Below, in pieces: positions 1 to 9,071 of a stretch of DNA of 64,000 nucleotides. The number at the start of each line of letters is the position of its first letter. Position 1 is the first letter of the stretch. The position numbers were made by a program, and so were the translations under genes. Origin of the DNA: Clostridium bovifaecis (GTDB lineage Bacteria > Bacillota > Clostridia > Clostridiales > Clostridiaceae); NCBI GenBank assembly GCA_009738435.1, contig CP046522.1:1953249-2017248 (forward strand), given 5' to 3'. The notes beneath the pieces are model-generated. The model made no database searches. It saw only the letters and a program-made list of their open reading frames with translations, and was not told the DNA's origin.

Positions 1-536
1 TAATAGGATGTTTCTGTATTGCTAAAAGTTTAGAAAGACAAACTGAAATTTTAAATCTTTCTGAAACACTTTCTTCCTCTTTATATCAAATAGGTTCAGC
101 TATAAATGAAATTTCTTCTAACGTACAAAATGTAGTAACATCAAATCAGGTAATTCAAAGCAATATAGAAAAAACTAGGAACGAAACGAAAAATACAGAT
201 GAGATATTACAATTTGTAGCAAATATAGCTCAACAGACCAATCTGTTAGGTTTAAATGCTGCTATTGAGTCTGCAAGAGCTGGGGAATTTGGAAAAGGAT
301 TTAATGTTGTTGCTCAAGAGATAAGAAAGTTGTCAGCTTCGAGTAGAGATTCTATAACTCAAATCAACAACGTTTTAAATAGTATTCAATCTTCTGTTGC
401 CGACATTGCTGACAAAATAGATAGATCTAACGAGATTTTTGATGAACAGGTAAGCTCTATTGAAGAGATAACAAGCGTTATCGAAAATCTAAGTTCCACT
501 GCAGATACCTTAAAAAATATAGCTTCTAATTTATAG
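1..536 (+). CDS. Methyl-accepting chemotaxis-type signalling protein, C-terminal part
   Basis: The frame is open from base 3 to the stop at 534-536, so the 5' end lies outside the window; about 177 residues are visible. The hairpin-tip signature of MCP signalling domains is clear ([19 protein letters not shown], then [13 protein letters not shown]), so this part should form the coiled coil that docks CheW and CheA. The upstream residues ([18 protein letters not shown]) match the same region of the next gene, whose sensory part has no transmembrane segment, so this is probably also a soluble MCP of the short YfmS-like kind (about 280 residues). It is a tandem paralog of the gene at 642-1474. 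Family assignment is firm; the signal sensed is unknown. Confidence 0.88.
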   Translation, partial: IGCFCIAKSLERQTEILNLSETLSSSLYQIGSAINEISSNVQNVVTSNQVIQSNIEKTRNETKNTDEILQFVANIAQQTNLLGLNAAIESARAGEFGKGFNVVAQEIRKLSASSRDSITQINNVLNSIQSSVADIADKIDRSNEIFDEQVSSIEEITSVIENLSSTADTLKNIASNL

Positions 537-575
537 TTTAAATTTCACTTAATTAATATATACTCATTAAATAGC

Positions 576-604
576 TTAAAATGGTATGAATTTCATGGTA
601 TAAT
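576..604 (+). promoter_or_regulatory. Sigma-A promoter of the second MCP gene with palindrome in the spacer
   Basis: TTAAAA (576-581), 17-bp spacer, TATAAT (599-604) preceded by TGG, giving an extended -10. The spacer holds the palindrome ATGAATTTCAT (586-596), a possible operator. Confidence 0.6.
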
Positions 605-641
605 CGTATTAACCAATTTTTCATATGAAAGGATGAGTTAT

Positions 642-1474
642 ATGATTAACGATATTTCCGAAAATAGAATTATGACTTCATTTAATAACATAATACCTTT
701 TTTAAAACTTTTTATTGAAGATGATGCTGCTATTTCAATTGCTAATACAGAAAGATTTTTAAAATTCTATGATGGACAAACTGTAAAATTAAATAAAAAA
801 GATGGAGATCCTCTTCCTGTTGGTAGTGTAGCTTATATGACAGTGACTAGCGGAAAGACTATATCTAGTATTATTCCAAAAGAAGTTTTTGGAGTTCCGA
901 CAAAAGCTATAGGTATACCAATAAAAGAAAATGGTAAAGTAGTTGGAGCCCTATCTGTTGCTAAAAGTTTAGAAAAACAGACTACTGTATTAAATCTTTC
1001 AAAGGACTTATATGATTCGCTGTCTCAAATAAGCTCCGGAATAAATGAAATTTCTTCTAATATACAGAGTATTGTACAATCTAACTCTACAATGCAACAA
1101 GATGTGGAACAAACAAAAAAGAAACAGAAAACACAGATGAAATCTTAAAGTTCGTAGGAAATGTAGCTAGGCAAACTAACCTACTTGGATTAAATGCCGC
1201 TATAGAATCTTCTAGAGCTGGGGAATACGGTAAAGGTTTTAGTGTAGTTGCTAAAGAGATAAGAAAGCTTTCTAATTCTAGCAATGAATCTATAAGGCAA
1301 ATTGACACTACTCTAAAAAGTATAAGGACCTCGGTTAATGATATATGGGATAAAATAAATAGTTCTAATGAGATTTTTGAACAACAGGCAGGTTCGATTG
1401 AAGAAGTAACTGGTGCTATACAAAGTCTTTATTCTACTGCTGAAATTTTAAAAGAAATAGCTTCGAAACTATAA
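642..1474 (+). pseudogene. Soluble MCP-like signalling protein, frame-broken (about 277 aa if repaired)
   Basis: Start chosen at ATG 642 because GAAAGGA (627-633) sits at the right distance; the ATG at 633 overlaps that site. The N-terminal half (about 150 residues) is a soluble sensory region ending in GKVVGALSVAKSLEKQ. The C-terminal half is an MCP signalling domain ([19 protein letters not shown]). The frame breaks at the A6 run 1115-1120: as written it stops at 1148, but one added A restores [14 protein letters not shown], which aligns with [14 protein letters not shown] of the upstream paralog and runs open to the stop at 1472-1474. Single-base homopolymer loss could be a sequencing error or a true slippage mutation. 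It is a tandem duplicate of the partial gene at 1-536. Confidence 0.8.
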
Positions 1475-1480
1475 AAAATA

Positions 1481-1530
1481 AAAGACTTATGCTAACGTAT
1501 ATGTTAACATATACAGTAGCATAAGTCTTT
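1481..1530. terminator. Bidirectional terminator between MCP2 and topB
   Basis: A 14-bp perfect outer stem, AAAGACTTATGCTA (1481-1494) with TAGCATAAGTCTTT (1517-1530), encloses a second palindrome at 1497-1514. A- and T-rich flanks on both sides suit convergent genes. Confidence 0.8.
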
Positions 1531-1547
1531 TTATAATAAAGCAGAAT

Positions 1548-3707
1548 TTACTGAATAAATTCCATTTTCCATCTATAATATCCCGTTCCCTCTTCTCTTT
1601 CATACCTAAAGTATGCTGAAAAAACATTTCCTTTTTTGCTCTTTAAATTTCTAAAACCTACTCTACCCTTTTCTAAAAGAATCCTGACCATATCTTTGCT
1701 CACCTTTTTTCCAAAGGATTCTATGTACTTGTCATCTTTCCATATAGTGAATCTACACCCATTTTTCCAATTACTGCAGCCAAAAGCTTTTTTGCCTTCT
1801 ATTACTGGATTCCCACAGGTAGGACAATTCCCCAAACTCTCTACACCTTCTGGCAGTTGCACTTTGAAAATGCTCAGCATAGATGTATCATGTTTTATAG
1901 AATCCACAGCACTAATAGTAAAGTTAATGATTAACTTTAAAAAATCTTCCTTTTGGACTTTTCCCTTTTCTATATCAGATAAGGTTTTTTCTAGCCTTCC
2001 TGTATATTCTAAGTCCAATAGTTCTTTTGCAGGAAATATTTCAACTATAGTTTTTCCAAGCTCTGTACAAGTAAGGCTTTTCCCTTTAACTTTTATGTAT
2101 CCTACATCCTTCAATTTTTTAATAGTCTCTGCTCTTGTTGCTGGCGTACCTATGCTGAAACCACTTAATATAGATGCCATCATCTCATCTGAGTCTTCTT
2201 CATCTTTAAAGCTCTTGCCGCAGGTTTCCATTACTCTTAATAAAGTTTTTTCTGTATGCAACTTTGGAGGCTTTTTGACTACTGTATTTACCTTACTTTC
2301 TACTACCCCAACTCTGTCTTTTTCTTTTACCATAGGAAGTATAGTATCCTTAGTATCGATTTTCTCTACCACTCGCCATCCTTCAATTATTTGAACCTTA
2401 CCTTTTGACACAAATATCCCTTTTGTTTTATCATCGTAAATCTTGGTAGTAATCTTTGTTTCCTCAAATTCTGCTACAGGCATAAATTGCATTATAAATC
2501 TATTTTTTACTGCATCATAGACTATCTGCTCATCTTTACTTAACCCTGTAGGCTTTATGTATGTAGGAACTATGGCACTGTGGCTTTCTACCTTAGAATT
2601 ATCAAATATTCTCTTGTTTTTAGCAAATTTAATATCCTTTTCATATGGCAAACCCTTTTTTAAAGTATCTAATACCTTCCTTGCCCTTCCTTCTAAACTT
2701 TCCTCTAATGCAACGCTCCCTGTTCTAGGATAGGTTATAAACTTCTTTTCATATAAAGATTGTGCTACTTTTAACACCTTATCTGAGGTCCATCCTTTAT
2801 ATTTACTGGTAATATGTCCTTGAAGATTTGATAGGTTAAATAAAAGTGGTGCATATTCTTTCTTCTTCTCTGTTTCCTTAGCAACTATTTCCCCACTTTT
2901 CCCATCTAGTATTTTACTTATTATATTAAGATATTCTTTATCCTCAAATTTCTCTGAATCATTCTCATAATACAGTCCTTCAAATTCATCATTGTCTTTA
3001 GTCTTAAATTTAGCTATTAACTTATAATATGTTGTTGCTTGGAAATTTTCTATTTCCTTATCTCTATCGTAGATTATTTTAAGGGTTGGAAGCAAAACCC
3101 TTCCAATATTAAGTATATTATCTTCATTCAATTTATATTTTACGGTTGCAACGGAAGTAAGGTTAATTCCTATAACCCAATCGGCCCACTGCCTTCCTAT
3201 TCCTGCATCCTGCAATGGCTTCATATCCTCGTTAGGCTTTAAATTCTTCATACCTTTCGTCACTTCTTCTGAGGTCCATTCATTTAAAAGCAACCTATAA
3301 ATAGGCTTTTTCTCTTCAAAATATAAGAATAGCTCATCTGCAATTACTTGCCCCTCTCTATCATAGTCAGTTGCAGAAATGACGCCGTCAACATCTTCCC
3401 TATCTATTAAGGTCTTAATTATATTAATCTGCTTTTCTGCTCCTTTATCTGGAACACTTCTATTTCTGCTATCTTGTTTTATCTTGTACTTAAACTCTTT
3501 TGGTATAAAAGGAAATCTATCAAGTCTCCAACTTCTCATATTCTCATCATAGTCTTTTGCATCAAATAACTGCAATAAGTGTCCAAAAGCCCAGGTTACT
3601 AAATAATCACTTCCTTCAAAATATCCATCTCTTCTTACCTTTATATTTAAAGCATCTGCAATATTCTTAGCAACAGAAGGCTTTTCAGCGATTATAACTT
3701 TCTTCAA
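1548..3707 (-). CDS. topB: DNA topoisomerase III
   Basis: Type IA topoisomerase that relaxes or decatenates DNA through a 5'-phosphotyrosine intermediate. The TOPRIM domain opens the protein (KKVIIAEKPSVAKNIADAL, then ATDYDREGQ near residues 112-120), and the active-site tyrosine is in FITYPRTGS near residue 326. The C-terminus has a zinc-ribbon-like CPTC...C...C cluster (around 635-660). Start: TTG 3707 lies 8 nt after GGGAG and gives the usual MKKVIIAEKP beginning; the TTG at 3722 lacks a site. The 719-residue length is normal for clostridial TopB. It converges with the MCP genes across a shared terminator and is divergent from truA. Confidence 0.95.
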   Translation of the reverse strand: MKKVIIAEKPSVAKNIADALNIKVRRDGYFEGSDYLVTWAFGHLLQLFDAKDYDENMRSWRLDRFPFIPKEFKYKIKQDSRNRSVPDKGAEKQINIIKTLIDREDVDGVISATDYDREGQVIADELFLYFEEKKPIYRLLLNEWTSEEVTKGMKNLKPNEDMKPLQDAGIGRQWADWVIGINLTSVATVKYKLNEDNILNIGRVLLPTLKIIYDRDKEIENFQATTYYKLIAKFKTKDNDEFEGLYYENDSEKFEDKEYLNIISKILDGKSGEIVAKETEKKKEYAPLLFNLSNLQGHITSKYKGWTSDKVLKVAQSLYEKKFITYPRTGSVALEESLEGRARKVLDTLKKGLPYEKDIKFAKNKRIFDNSKVESHSAIVPTYIKPTGLSKDEQIVYDAVKNRFIMQFMPVAEFEETKITTKIYDDKTKGIFVSKGKVQIIEGWRVVEKIDTKDTILPMVKEKDRVGVVESKVNTVVKKPPKLHTEKTLLRVMETCGKSFKDEEDSDEMMASILSGFSIGTPATRAETIKKLKDVGYIKVKGKSLTCTELGKTIVEIFPAKELLDLEYTGRLEKTLSDIEKGKVQKEDFLKLIINFTISAVDSIKHDTSMLSIFKVQLPEGVESLGNCPTCGNPVIEGKKAFGCSNWKNGCRFTIWKDDKYIESFGKKVSKDMVRILLEKGRVGFRNLKSKKGNVFSAYFRYEREEGTGYYRWKMEFIQ

Positions 3708-3968
3708 TACATCAGCTCCCAATATTTTTTATATTGACTCAATAGATAATAATTATAAAATATTACATGCTTTTTATCAAGTTACCTATGTCCATGAAAC
3801 TCCTCTTCTTACCAACCTATAAGGAATTGACCGCAACCAATCACAGATTTGTGCTCTCTGCTTATAAATATTGAGATATATGAAAAATCCAACATAATCC
3901 ATTTGATTATATTTCTATAATGGATTAAAATGGTCAAATACAGCAAAATTTATTTTAAGGAGAAAAAA

Positions 3969-4710
3969 ATGAGAAATATAAAATTAACTATACAATATGA
4001 CGGTACTAAGTATAAAGGATGGCAAAAGCTCGGAAATGAGACTAATACTATTCAATCAAAAATTGAAAAAGTATTGAGTGAAATTACAGGAGAGGAAATA
4101 GAACTTATAGGCTCTGGAAGGACTGATGCTGGTGTTCACGCGTATAACCAAATAGCAAACTTTAAAACTAACTGCAAAACATCTAACGAAAAAATTTTAG
4201 AGCATTGTTATAGATATTTACCTTTAGATATTGTTGTGAAAAATGCCGAGGATGTTAAGGACAACTTCCATTCTAGATATAATGCAATAGAGAAAGTATA
4301 TACTTATAAAATACAATAATACTACTCACGATGTTTTTAAAAGAAAATATTCATATCATATTAAGGAAGAATTAGATATCGAAAAGATGCGAGAAGCCGC
4401 TCTTCTCTTTATAGGCAAACATGACTTCAAGAGCTTCACTGCCTTAAAGTCAAAGAAAAAGTCTACTGTTAGAGAAATTTATTCAATAGACATTATAAAA
4501 AATAATAATAATTTAGATATAGTCTTTAAAGGCAATGGATTCCTGTATAAGATGGTAAGAATTTTAGTAGGAACACTAGTAGAAGTCGGTCTTAGAAAGA
4601 TCACTTTAAATGATATAAGCCTTATAATGGAACAGAAGGACCGCTCTATGGCTCCTCCTACTGCCCCTGCCCATGGACTATTTTTAAGCAATGTTATTTA
4701 TCAAGACTAA
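3969..4710 (+). pseudogene. truA: tRNA pseudouridine synthase A, frame-broken (about 247 aa if repaired)
   Basis: TruA isomerises uridines 38-40 in the tRNA anticodon arm. Start at ATG 3969 (MRNIKLTIQYDGTKYKGWQ) follows AAGGAG; the earlier ATG at 3930 has no site. The catalytic aspartate is in GSGRTDAGVHA (D53). The frame stops at 4317-4319 after KVYTYKIQ, while the rest of the protein (FKRKYSYHIKEELDIEKM to the stop at 4708-4710) continues in another frame. Adding two bases (one TA unit) near 4309-4312 gives YTYKIYNNTTHDVFKRKYSY and a normal 247-residue protein. The position and type of the break resemble other dinucleotide losses in the window. Clostridia often carry a second truA near ribosomal protein genes, so loss here could be tolerated. 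Confidence 0.85.
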
Positions 4711-4734
4711 AAATATACTTAAAAAAATGTGCAG

Positions 4735-4885
4735 CATCTTTCTAAATGTAGGAGTGGAGGGGCTAAAGTGCAAAGCGGAGAAGTGGAGAACTTCATATTA
4801 TGGTTTTCCTCAACTTCTCCACTTGCGCCTATGGGCGTCTCCACCCCTACACTAGAAATAAATTGTTGCACAATTTATTTCTATG
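4735..4885. repeat. Composite intergenic palindromic element, copy 1
   Basis: A long imperfect hairpin (GTAGGAGTGGAGGGGC near 4748 against GCGTCTCCACCCCTAC near 4837) with internal GGAGAAGTGGAGAA and CAACTTCTCCACTT arms is followed by a palindrome centred on GTTGCAC (about 4856-4884). It lies between the 3' ends of truA and the DUF523 gene and may terminate both. Confidence 0.6.
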
Positions 4886-4892
4886 ATTCACC

Positions 4893-5858
4893 TTAATTTA
4901 GTGCCTTCCCTGAATCTCTTACTTCAATTAACCCTTTGGGATATGGTTCAAAAAAGCTTTGTTCTAACATATCCTTATCCTCAAATCTTACAGCATAGGA
5001 TTTTATTAAATATAAAGGTACTGGATAAGGTATATGCCCTTCCTTATATTGATTAATGGTATCTACAACAAACTCCTTTTCTTCCTTGGATATTCTACCT
5101 TCAAAACACTCTACACATTGAAATAAAACTTTGACTTTTGAGTCGTTCCTTGGAATTCTTCCTAAAGCCAAATTTAAATACGTTTCATATTGTTCTAAAG
5201 TTTTATCTAGGGGTTCATTATTTATGTTTTTTATTATACTATTTAACCTTTTGAGATAAGTTTTATTGTACATAGTAAAAAGAAATATATTGCTATTGTG
5301 GAAACTTGTAAGCTCTTTTTTACAATATAATCTTTTTATTGTTTTAAATGTTAGTAAAGTATAAAGCCTAGTTAAAAAATGTTCTCTTATTTTAAAATCC
5401 TTTAGTCTTCCTTCATCTTCAATTGGAATGTTAGGAAAAACTTCTGTAGCTACTCCACCAAAGATTCCTCTGCCCTTACTTGAAGGCCCTCCTTTTTCTA
5501 TATTAGTGTATATCTTTACATCCTTAATCCCACAAGAGGGTGACCTGCTTTTTAATATAAATCCATCCACCTCTTTTATGCCATCTAAAAAGTCATAGGA
5601 AAATTCATACATTGCCTTTGTATAGTCACTACTATTTTTAGGATCACATAATATCAATTCATCCTTATTCTTAACTATACGTATAGCATTTCTCGGAGTT
5701 GTAAGCCCAATACCTACTTCTGGACATATTGTTTTAAACTCCACATAGCCTTTTAATTTCTCCACAAAGCTGTCTTGTGCCATCTGTCCATTATACCTAC
5801 AAGCATTAAATCCTAAACATTTACTTACTACAATAACTGGTTTATAAAAGTTTCTCAA
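4893..5858 (-). CDS. DUF523-DUF1722 two-domain protein (YbgA-like)
   Basis: The N-terminal half (VSKCLGFNACRYNG, ICPEVGIGLTTPRNAIRI, LKSRSPSCGI) is DUF523, rich in conserved cysteines that may bind metal or thiol ligands. The C-terminal half (about residues 185-320) is the helical DUF1722 domain. Fusion of the two is common in bacteria; no biochemical role is established. Start: TTG 5858 (MRNFYKPVIVVSKCLG) has GGTGAG just upstream, while the ATG at 5873 has no ribosome binding site, so I prefer 5858 (321 aa). It stands alone, with the thioredoxin-like gene upstream on the same strand after a terminator. Confidence 0.8.
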   Translation of the reverse strand: MRNFYKPVIVVSKCLGFNACRYNGQMAQDSFVEKLKGYVEFKTICPEVGIGLTTPRNAIRIVKNKDELILCDPKNSSDYTKAMYEFSYDFLDGIKEVDGFILKSRSPSCGIKDVKIYTNIEKGGPSSKGRGIFGGVATEVFPNIPIEDEGRLKDFKIREHFLTRLYTLLTFKTIKRLYCKKELTSFHNSNIFLFTMYNKTYLKRLNSIIKNINNEPLDKTLEQYETYLNLALGRIPRNDSKVKVLFQCVECFEGRISKEEKEFVVDTINQYKEGHIPYPVPLYLIKSYAVRFEDKDMLEQSFFEPYPKGLIEVRDSGKALN

Positions 5859-5960
5859 ACTACTCACCGCCATAAGGTAATTTTTTATTTAATCTATTGT
5901 TACATTTTCTAAGTTCTCTATCCTCATGTGAAATATTATATGTAAAATAAATGCTTTCAA

Positions 5961-6000
5961 AACAAAAGGTCAAATCAACATAAACATATTGACTTGACCT
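5961..6000 (-). terminator. Terminator after the thioredoxin-like gene
   Basis: AGGTCAAATCAA and TTGACTTGACCT pair around a 10-nt loop; on the minus strand the stem is followed by TTTTGTTTTG. The DNA between it and the thioredoxin gene (6001-6119) is pyrimidine-rich CTAAC-type low-complexity sequence like that at 33470-33660. Confidence 0.65.
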
Positions 6001-6119
6001 AACAAATTCTTAGCTTTCTTAATTTTCAATTTTTATCTTCCTAAATTTCAAAATCCTCCAAATATTTTTTCTAACTCTCTAATTTCTAACCTTCCCTAAC
6101 CATCTCTAACTTGTTCCAT

Positions 6120-6458
6120 TTAGTTTTTCTTTATCATTTCATAGTATCTTGACACGCTACCCTCTAATTCATCCATGCTTATAAATCTAGCTTTTCTTAT
6201 CATTTCCTTGCCTTCCACATAGAAAATTACTGCTGGAACTGTAAATATAGAAAATTCCCCTGCTGCTTCTGTAACTTCACCTACATCAATTTTCTTAGCT
6301 AATATTTCAGGATAATCTAGAAGCATTTCTTCTATTTTAGGTAATAAGGCATGGCATACTGAGCAATTACTTGTTGATATGTAAAGTATAACTAATTTAT
6401 TCTGTTTTATAAATTTCTTTGCGTCTCCTAGAGAATATAACTTATCCATTTTCTTCAC
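6120..6458 (-). CDS. Thioredoxin-like protein with CSVC active site
   Basis: A 112-residue single thioredoxin fold, probably a cytosolic thiol-disulfide protein. The redox motif is CSVC (STSNCSVCHALLPKIE, near residues 33-36) in place of the usual WCGPC, and the cis-proline loop TVPAVIF (near 74-80) is present. No signal peptide or membrane segment is seen. Clostridia carry several such divergent thioredoxins and substrates cannot be predicted. The start may be GTG 6458 or ATG 6449 (MDKLYSLGDAKK); neither has a strong ribosome binding site. Monocistronic, with its own terminator. Confidence 0.82.
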   Translation of the reverse strand: MKKMDKLYSLGDAKKFIKQNKLVILYISTSNCSVCHALLPKIEEMLLDYPEILAKKIDVGEVTEAAGEFSIFTVPAVIFYVEGKEMIRKARFISMDELEGSVSRYYEMIKKN

Positions 6459-6524
6459 ATTCTTTCATTCAATTTTTCATATTTAATTGTCACTGTGTCT
6501 AAAATTATATATTATAATATAAAA

Positions 6525-6549
6525 AAAAGGCAACATAAAATTGCCTTTT
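6525..6549 (-). terminator. Terminator of the hemolysin III gene
   Basis: AAAAGGCAA (6525-6533) pairs with TTGCCTTTT (6541-6549), loop 7 nt; on the minus strand it is followed by a T8 tract. It overlaps the stop codon of the gene. Confidence 0.85.
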
Positions 6550-7198
6550 AAAGAACATACTTCAAAACCATAAAGTAGTGACAAAAACTTCCTGCTAACA
6601 CAAATAGATGAAATATTTCATGAAAACCAAAAATTTTCGACTTTATCTTAGGCCATTTTGTTGCATATATAACTGCACCTACAGTATAAAACACTCCTCC
6701 TAGAAATAGATATATAAGGCCGCCCATCTGCATACTTCTAGAAAGCGGCGAAATAATAAATACTGCTAGCCAGCCTAATAATACATAAAACAAGGTTGAT
6801 AACCATCTTGGGGCATTAAACCATACCATTTTAAATGTTATCCCCATCAATGCAAAAACCCATATACCTATAAACATTCCCCACCTTAAAGGTCCTTGTA
6901 AAGATATTAAGCATATAGGAGTATATGTTCCTGCTATTAAAATATAAATCATAGAATGGTCTAGTTTTCTTAAGATTCTTATTACTTTGTCAGAAGATTT
7001 TATTAAATGATATACCGTGCTTGCCGTATAAAGAAGTATTAAGCTCAATCCAAACATAGTTATAGCTATATAGGATAAAGGAGTAGCATTAGGAATTGTA
7101 GTTTCGTATCTTATAAGCAGAATCATGCCTAAAAGAGACACTAATGCTCCAAATAAATGTGTTAACCCGCTAACAGGCTCTCTGAATTTAGTCATCAT
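6548..7198 (-). CDS. Hemolysin III family (PAQR-like) membrane protein
   Basis: The 216-residue protein has about seven hydrophobic segments and the hallmarks of the HlyIII/YqfA family: an N-terminal EPVSGLTHLFGALVSL with its conserved histidine, the HLIKSSDKVIRILRKLDHSMIY core and a C-terminal FHEIFHLFVLAGSFCHYF with the His pair thought to bind metal. Members are widespread and their physiological role is unsettled; haemolysis was reported for a few. Start ATG 7198 follows GGAGTGAT. The stop codon overlaps its terminator stem. Confidence 0.9.
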   Translation of the reverse strand: MMTKFREPVSGLTHLFGALVSLLGMILLIRYETTIPNATPLSYIAITMFGLSLILLYTASTVYHLIKSSDKVIRILRKLDHSMIYILIAGTYTPICLISLQGPLRWGMFIGIWVFALMGITFKMVWFNAPRWLSTLFYVLLGWLAVFIISPLSRSMQMGGLIYLFLGGVFYTVGAVIYATKWPKIKSKIFGFHEIFHLFVLAGSFCHYFMVLKYVL

Positions 7199-7524
7199 TA
7201 TTTATCACTCCATTTTTATAATATTAATATCTATTATTTAACCCTATTAACCGCATCATGTAGTTTTGATTACTATATGATGTTATGTTATTATTTTACC
7301 ACAATACTTTATAAATTATAACTTCCATATATAATTATTTTCCACGATTATTTATTATATTATTAGGATTTTAAGGGTTAACATTAACTTTGCTTCCATT
7401 ATCTATTTATCTTTTCACATTATTCACATTTACGTTTCCATATGTAGTCTTAAATACTTCGTGTTGAAATACCAATATACTTATGTTAGAATTTTAATTA
7501 ATTATATGGTTAGGAGTGTTTTAT
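7199..7524. other. Divergent intergenic region, hemolysin III / DUF1836
   Basis: About 325 bp, very AT-rich. It holds the DUF1836 promoter (7464-7492). No open frame, RNA structure or repeat stood out in the rest. Confidence 0.6.
7464..7492 (+). promoter_or_regulatory. Sigma-A promoter of the DUF1836 gene
   Basis: TTGAAA (7464-7469), 17-bp spacer, TAGAAT (7487-7492) preceded by TGT (extended -10). The ribosome binding site is about 20 bp downstream. Confidence 0.7.
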
Positions 7525-8127
7525 ATGGAGTTAGATATAGAAGAGTTAAATTTATTATTAGAAAAGCTATTTTTATATGAAGATATAGAGCTTTCGGATA
7601 TTCCGGATTTAGATTTATATATGGATCAAGTTATAACTCTCTTTAATGATAAGTTAGCTCATTTAAAAAGAAGTGACGATGATAAGATATTGACAAAAAC
7701 AATGATAAATAATTATGCTAAAGCAAAAATACTTATTCCACCTAATAAAAAGAAATATACTAAAAACCACATTGTTTTGCTTATTCTTATATATTATTTA
7801 AAACAAAATTTGTCTATTAATGATATATACTTATTATTCAAAGATATGATTGAAGCTTTAAATTCTGCAGATAAAGAACATGTAGAAATTCAAAAGATAT
7901 ATGAATCATTTTTACATATAAAGAAGGCTCAAGCTGATAAGATTTCTGAAGACTTATCAGAAAAAATAGACCTTATTCATAAAAATACTCAAGGGTTGAA
8001 TCCAGAAACTATGAAATCTGAGCAAATGCTTATCACAGTGCTAGCTTTAATAAATGAGGCAAATATCTTAAAACGGCTGGCTGAAAAAATTATTGATGAT
8101 TTTTTTGCAGATAATGGATTTAGATGA
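7525..8127 (+). CDS. DUF1836 family protein, possible DNA-binding regulator
   Basis: The 200-residue protein shows the DUF1836 signature: ILTKTMINNYAKAKILIPP followed by KKKYTKNHIVLLILIYYLKQ and LSINDIYLLFKDM. That layout resembles the MerR-like helix-turn-helix fold (helix, wing, YTKNHI), so it is probably a regulator, although no ligand or target is known. Start: ATG 7525 is 8 nt after AGGAG (7512-7516); the GTG at 7516 overlaps that site. A strong promoter lies directly upstream and a terminator downstream, so it is a single-gene unit. Confidence 0.82.
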   Translation: MELDIEELNLLLEKLFLYEDIELSDIPDLDLYMDQVITLFNDKLAHLKRSDDDKILTKTMINNYAKAKILIPPNKKKYTKNHIVLLILIYYLKQNLSINDIYLLFKDMIEALNSADKEHVEIQKIYESFLHIKKAQADKISEDLSEKIDLIHKNTQGLNPETMKSEQMLITVLALINEANILKRLAEKIIDDFFADNGFR

Positions 8128-8178
8128 TGAAGTGGTTTGAAAATATAATTTTACAGAGCAGTTTAAAGCAGAAAATTT

Positions 8179-8224
8179 AAAGGCTAAGAAGCAGAGAATA
8201 TTAAATACCCGCTTCTTAGCCTTT
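8179..8224. terminator. Bidirectional terminator, DUF1836 / flavodoxin
   Basis: A 14-bp perfect stem, AAAGGCTAAGAAGC (8179-8192) with GCTTCTTAGCCTTT (8211-8224), between convergent genes. Confidence 0.85.
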
Positions 8225-8235
8225 TGCTATATATT

Positions 8236-8661
8236 TTATTTTGCTAATGTTTTCCCTAAACTTTTAGCCTCTTCAACTTCATTTTCTGTTGGAGCTTCTT
8301 TAACTGCTAACTTTCCAACTATATTAAATCCATAGTCTATCATTAGCTCTGACCAGTTCTCTAGAAATTTACCTTCGTCCCATCCATAAGATCCAAATAA
8401 CACTAAAGCTTTATTATGTGACGGTAAAAGTTTTAATTCCTTTACAAATGGGGCCATGTAATCTTGTTCTATTTTATTGTTATCTAATGATGGACTGCCT
8501 AATGCTATTGCATCAGCTTCAATTATGTCCTGAACCTTTGCATCCTGTACCATCTTTATGCTTACCTCAGCCCCAGCTTCTCTTGCTCCCTTAGCTATGC
8601 TCTCTGCTAAAATTTCTACGTTTCCACCATTACTCCAGTAAATAACTGCTATCTTCTTCAT
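8236..8661 (-). CDS. Short-chain flavodoxin
   Basis: A 141-residue FMN-binding electron carrier. The phosphate-binding loop is IYWSNGGNVEILAESIAKG (residues 8-26; YWSNGGN replaces the usual YxSxTGNT). The loop ALGSPSLDNNKIEQDYMAPF lies where flavodoxins contact the isoalloxazine ring, and ALVLFGSYGWDEGKFLENW follows. Length and fold fit a clostridial flavodoxin that replaces ferredoxin under iron limitation or feeds reductases. Start ATG 8661 follows AAGGAGG. It has its own promoter (8728-8755). Confidence 0.92.
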   Translation of the reverse strand: MKKIAVIYWSNGGNVEILAESIAKGAREAGAEVSIKMVQDAKVQDIIEADAIALGSPSLDNNKIEQDYMAPFVKELKLLPSHNKALVLFGSYGWDEGKFLENWSELMIDYGFNIVGKLAVKEAPTENEVEEAKSLGKTLAK

Positions 8662-8727
8662 AATTATCCTCCTTAAGTTTATTAAATAATATTTATATCT
8701 ATTTAATAATTATTATTCTTTAATAAT

Positions 8728-8755
8728 ATTATAACACATTCCCTATATATTGCAA
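8728..8755 (-). promoter_or_regulatory. Promoter of the flavodoxin gene
   Basis: On the minus strand TTGCAA (8755-8750), 16-bp spacer, TATAAT (8733-8728), with TGT before the -10. Confidence 0.7.
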
Positions 8756-8976
8756 TGCAAAATTTACACTTTTTTTATACTTCCATAGTAATCTCATTTT
8801 CTTTATCTTATCGTTATGCTCAAAAAAGTGCTATAAGTTTTAATATTTGTCTATAATTCATTCTTATATATTTCTCTAGGATTCTCTTAATATATTCTTA
8901 TCCTAATAAGATTTTTTATCCTACACATTGGTCTTACTCCTTATTTTAATTAGTTTATTATCTTTATTAGTAAATA

Positions 8977-9000
8977 AAAAACAGCCTTTTCGACTGTTTT
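8977..9000 (-). terminator. Terminator after murG
   Basis: AAACAG and CTGTTT arms followed on the minus strand by TTTTATTT, about 65 bp beyond the murG stop. Confidence 0.65.
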
Positions 9001-9025
9001 GTGTATAATAATATAGCTATTATTT

Positions 9026-9071
9026 TACAATTACTTAATGTGTACATTATCCTACAATTACTTAATGTGTA
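9026..9071. repeat. Two 19-bp direct repeats at the murG stop codon
   Basis: TACAATTACTTAATGTGTA occurs at 9026-9044 and exactly again at 9053-9071, period 27. The second copy contains the murG stop codon. Confidence 0.85.

Larger units (their letters stand above)
8662..9061. other. Intergenic region between flavodoxin and murG
   Basis: About 400 bp. It holds the flavodoxin promoter (8728-8755), the murG terminator (8977-9000) and a repeated 19-mer (9026-9071). No open frame of note was seen between 8760 and 8970. Confidence 0.6.

Noticed and set aside
1636..2394. 252-codon frame antisense to topB
   Set aside because: Antisense shadow of a firmly identified gene; composition is Phe/Leu/Ser-rich and there is no start signal.
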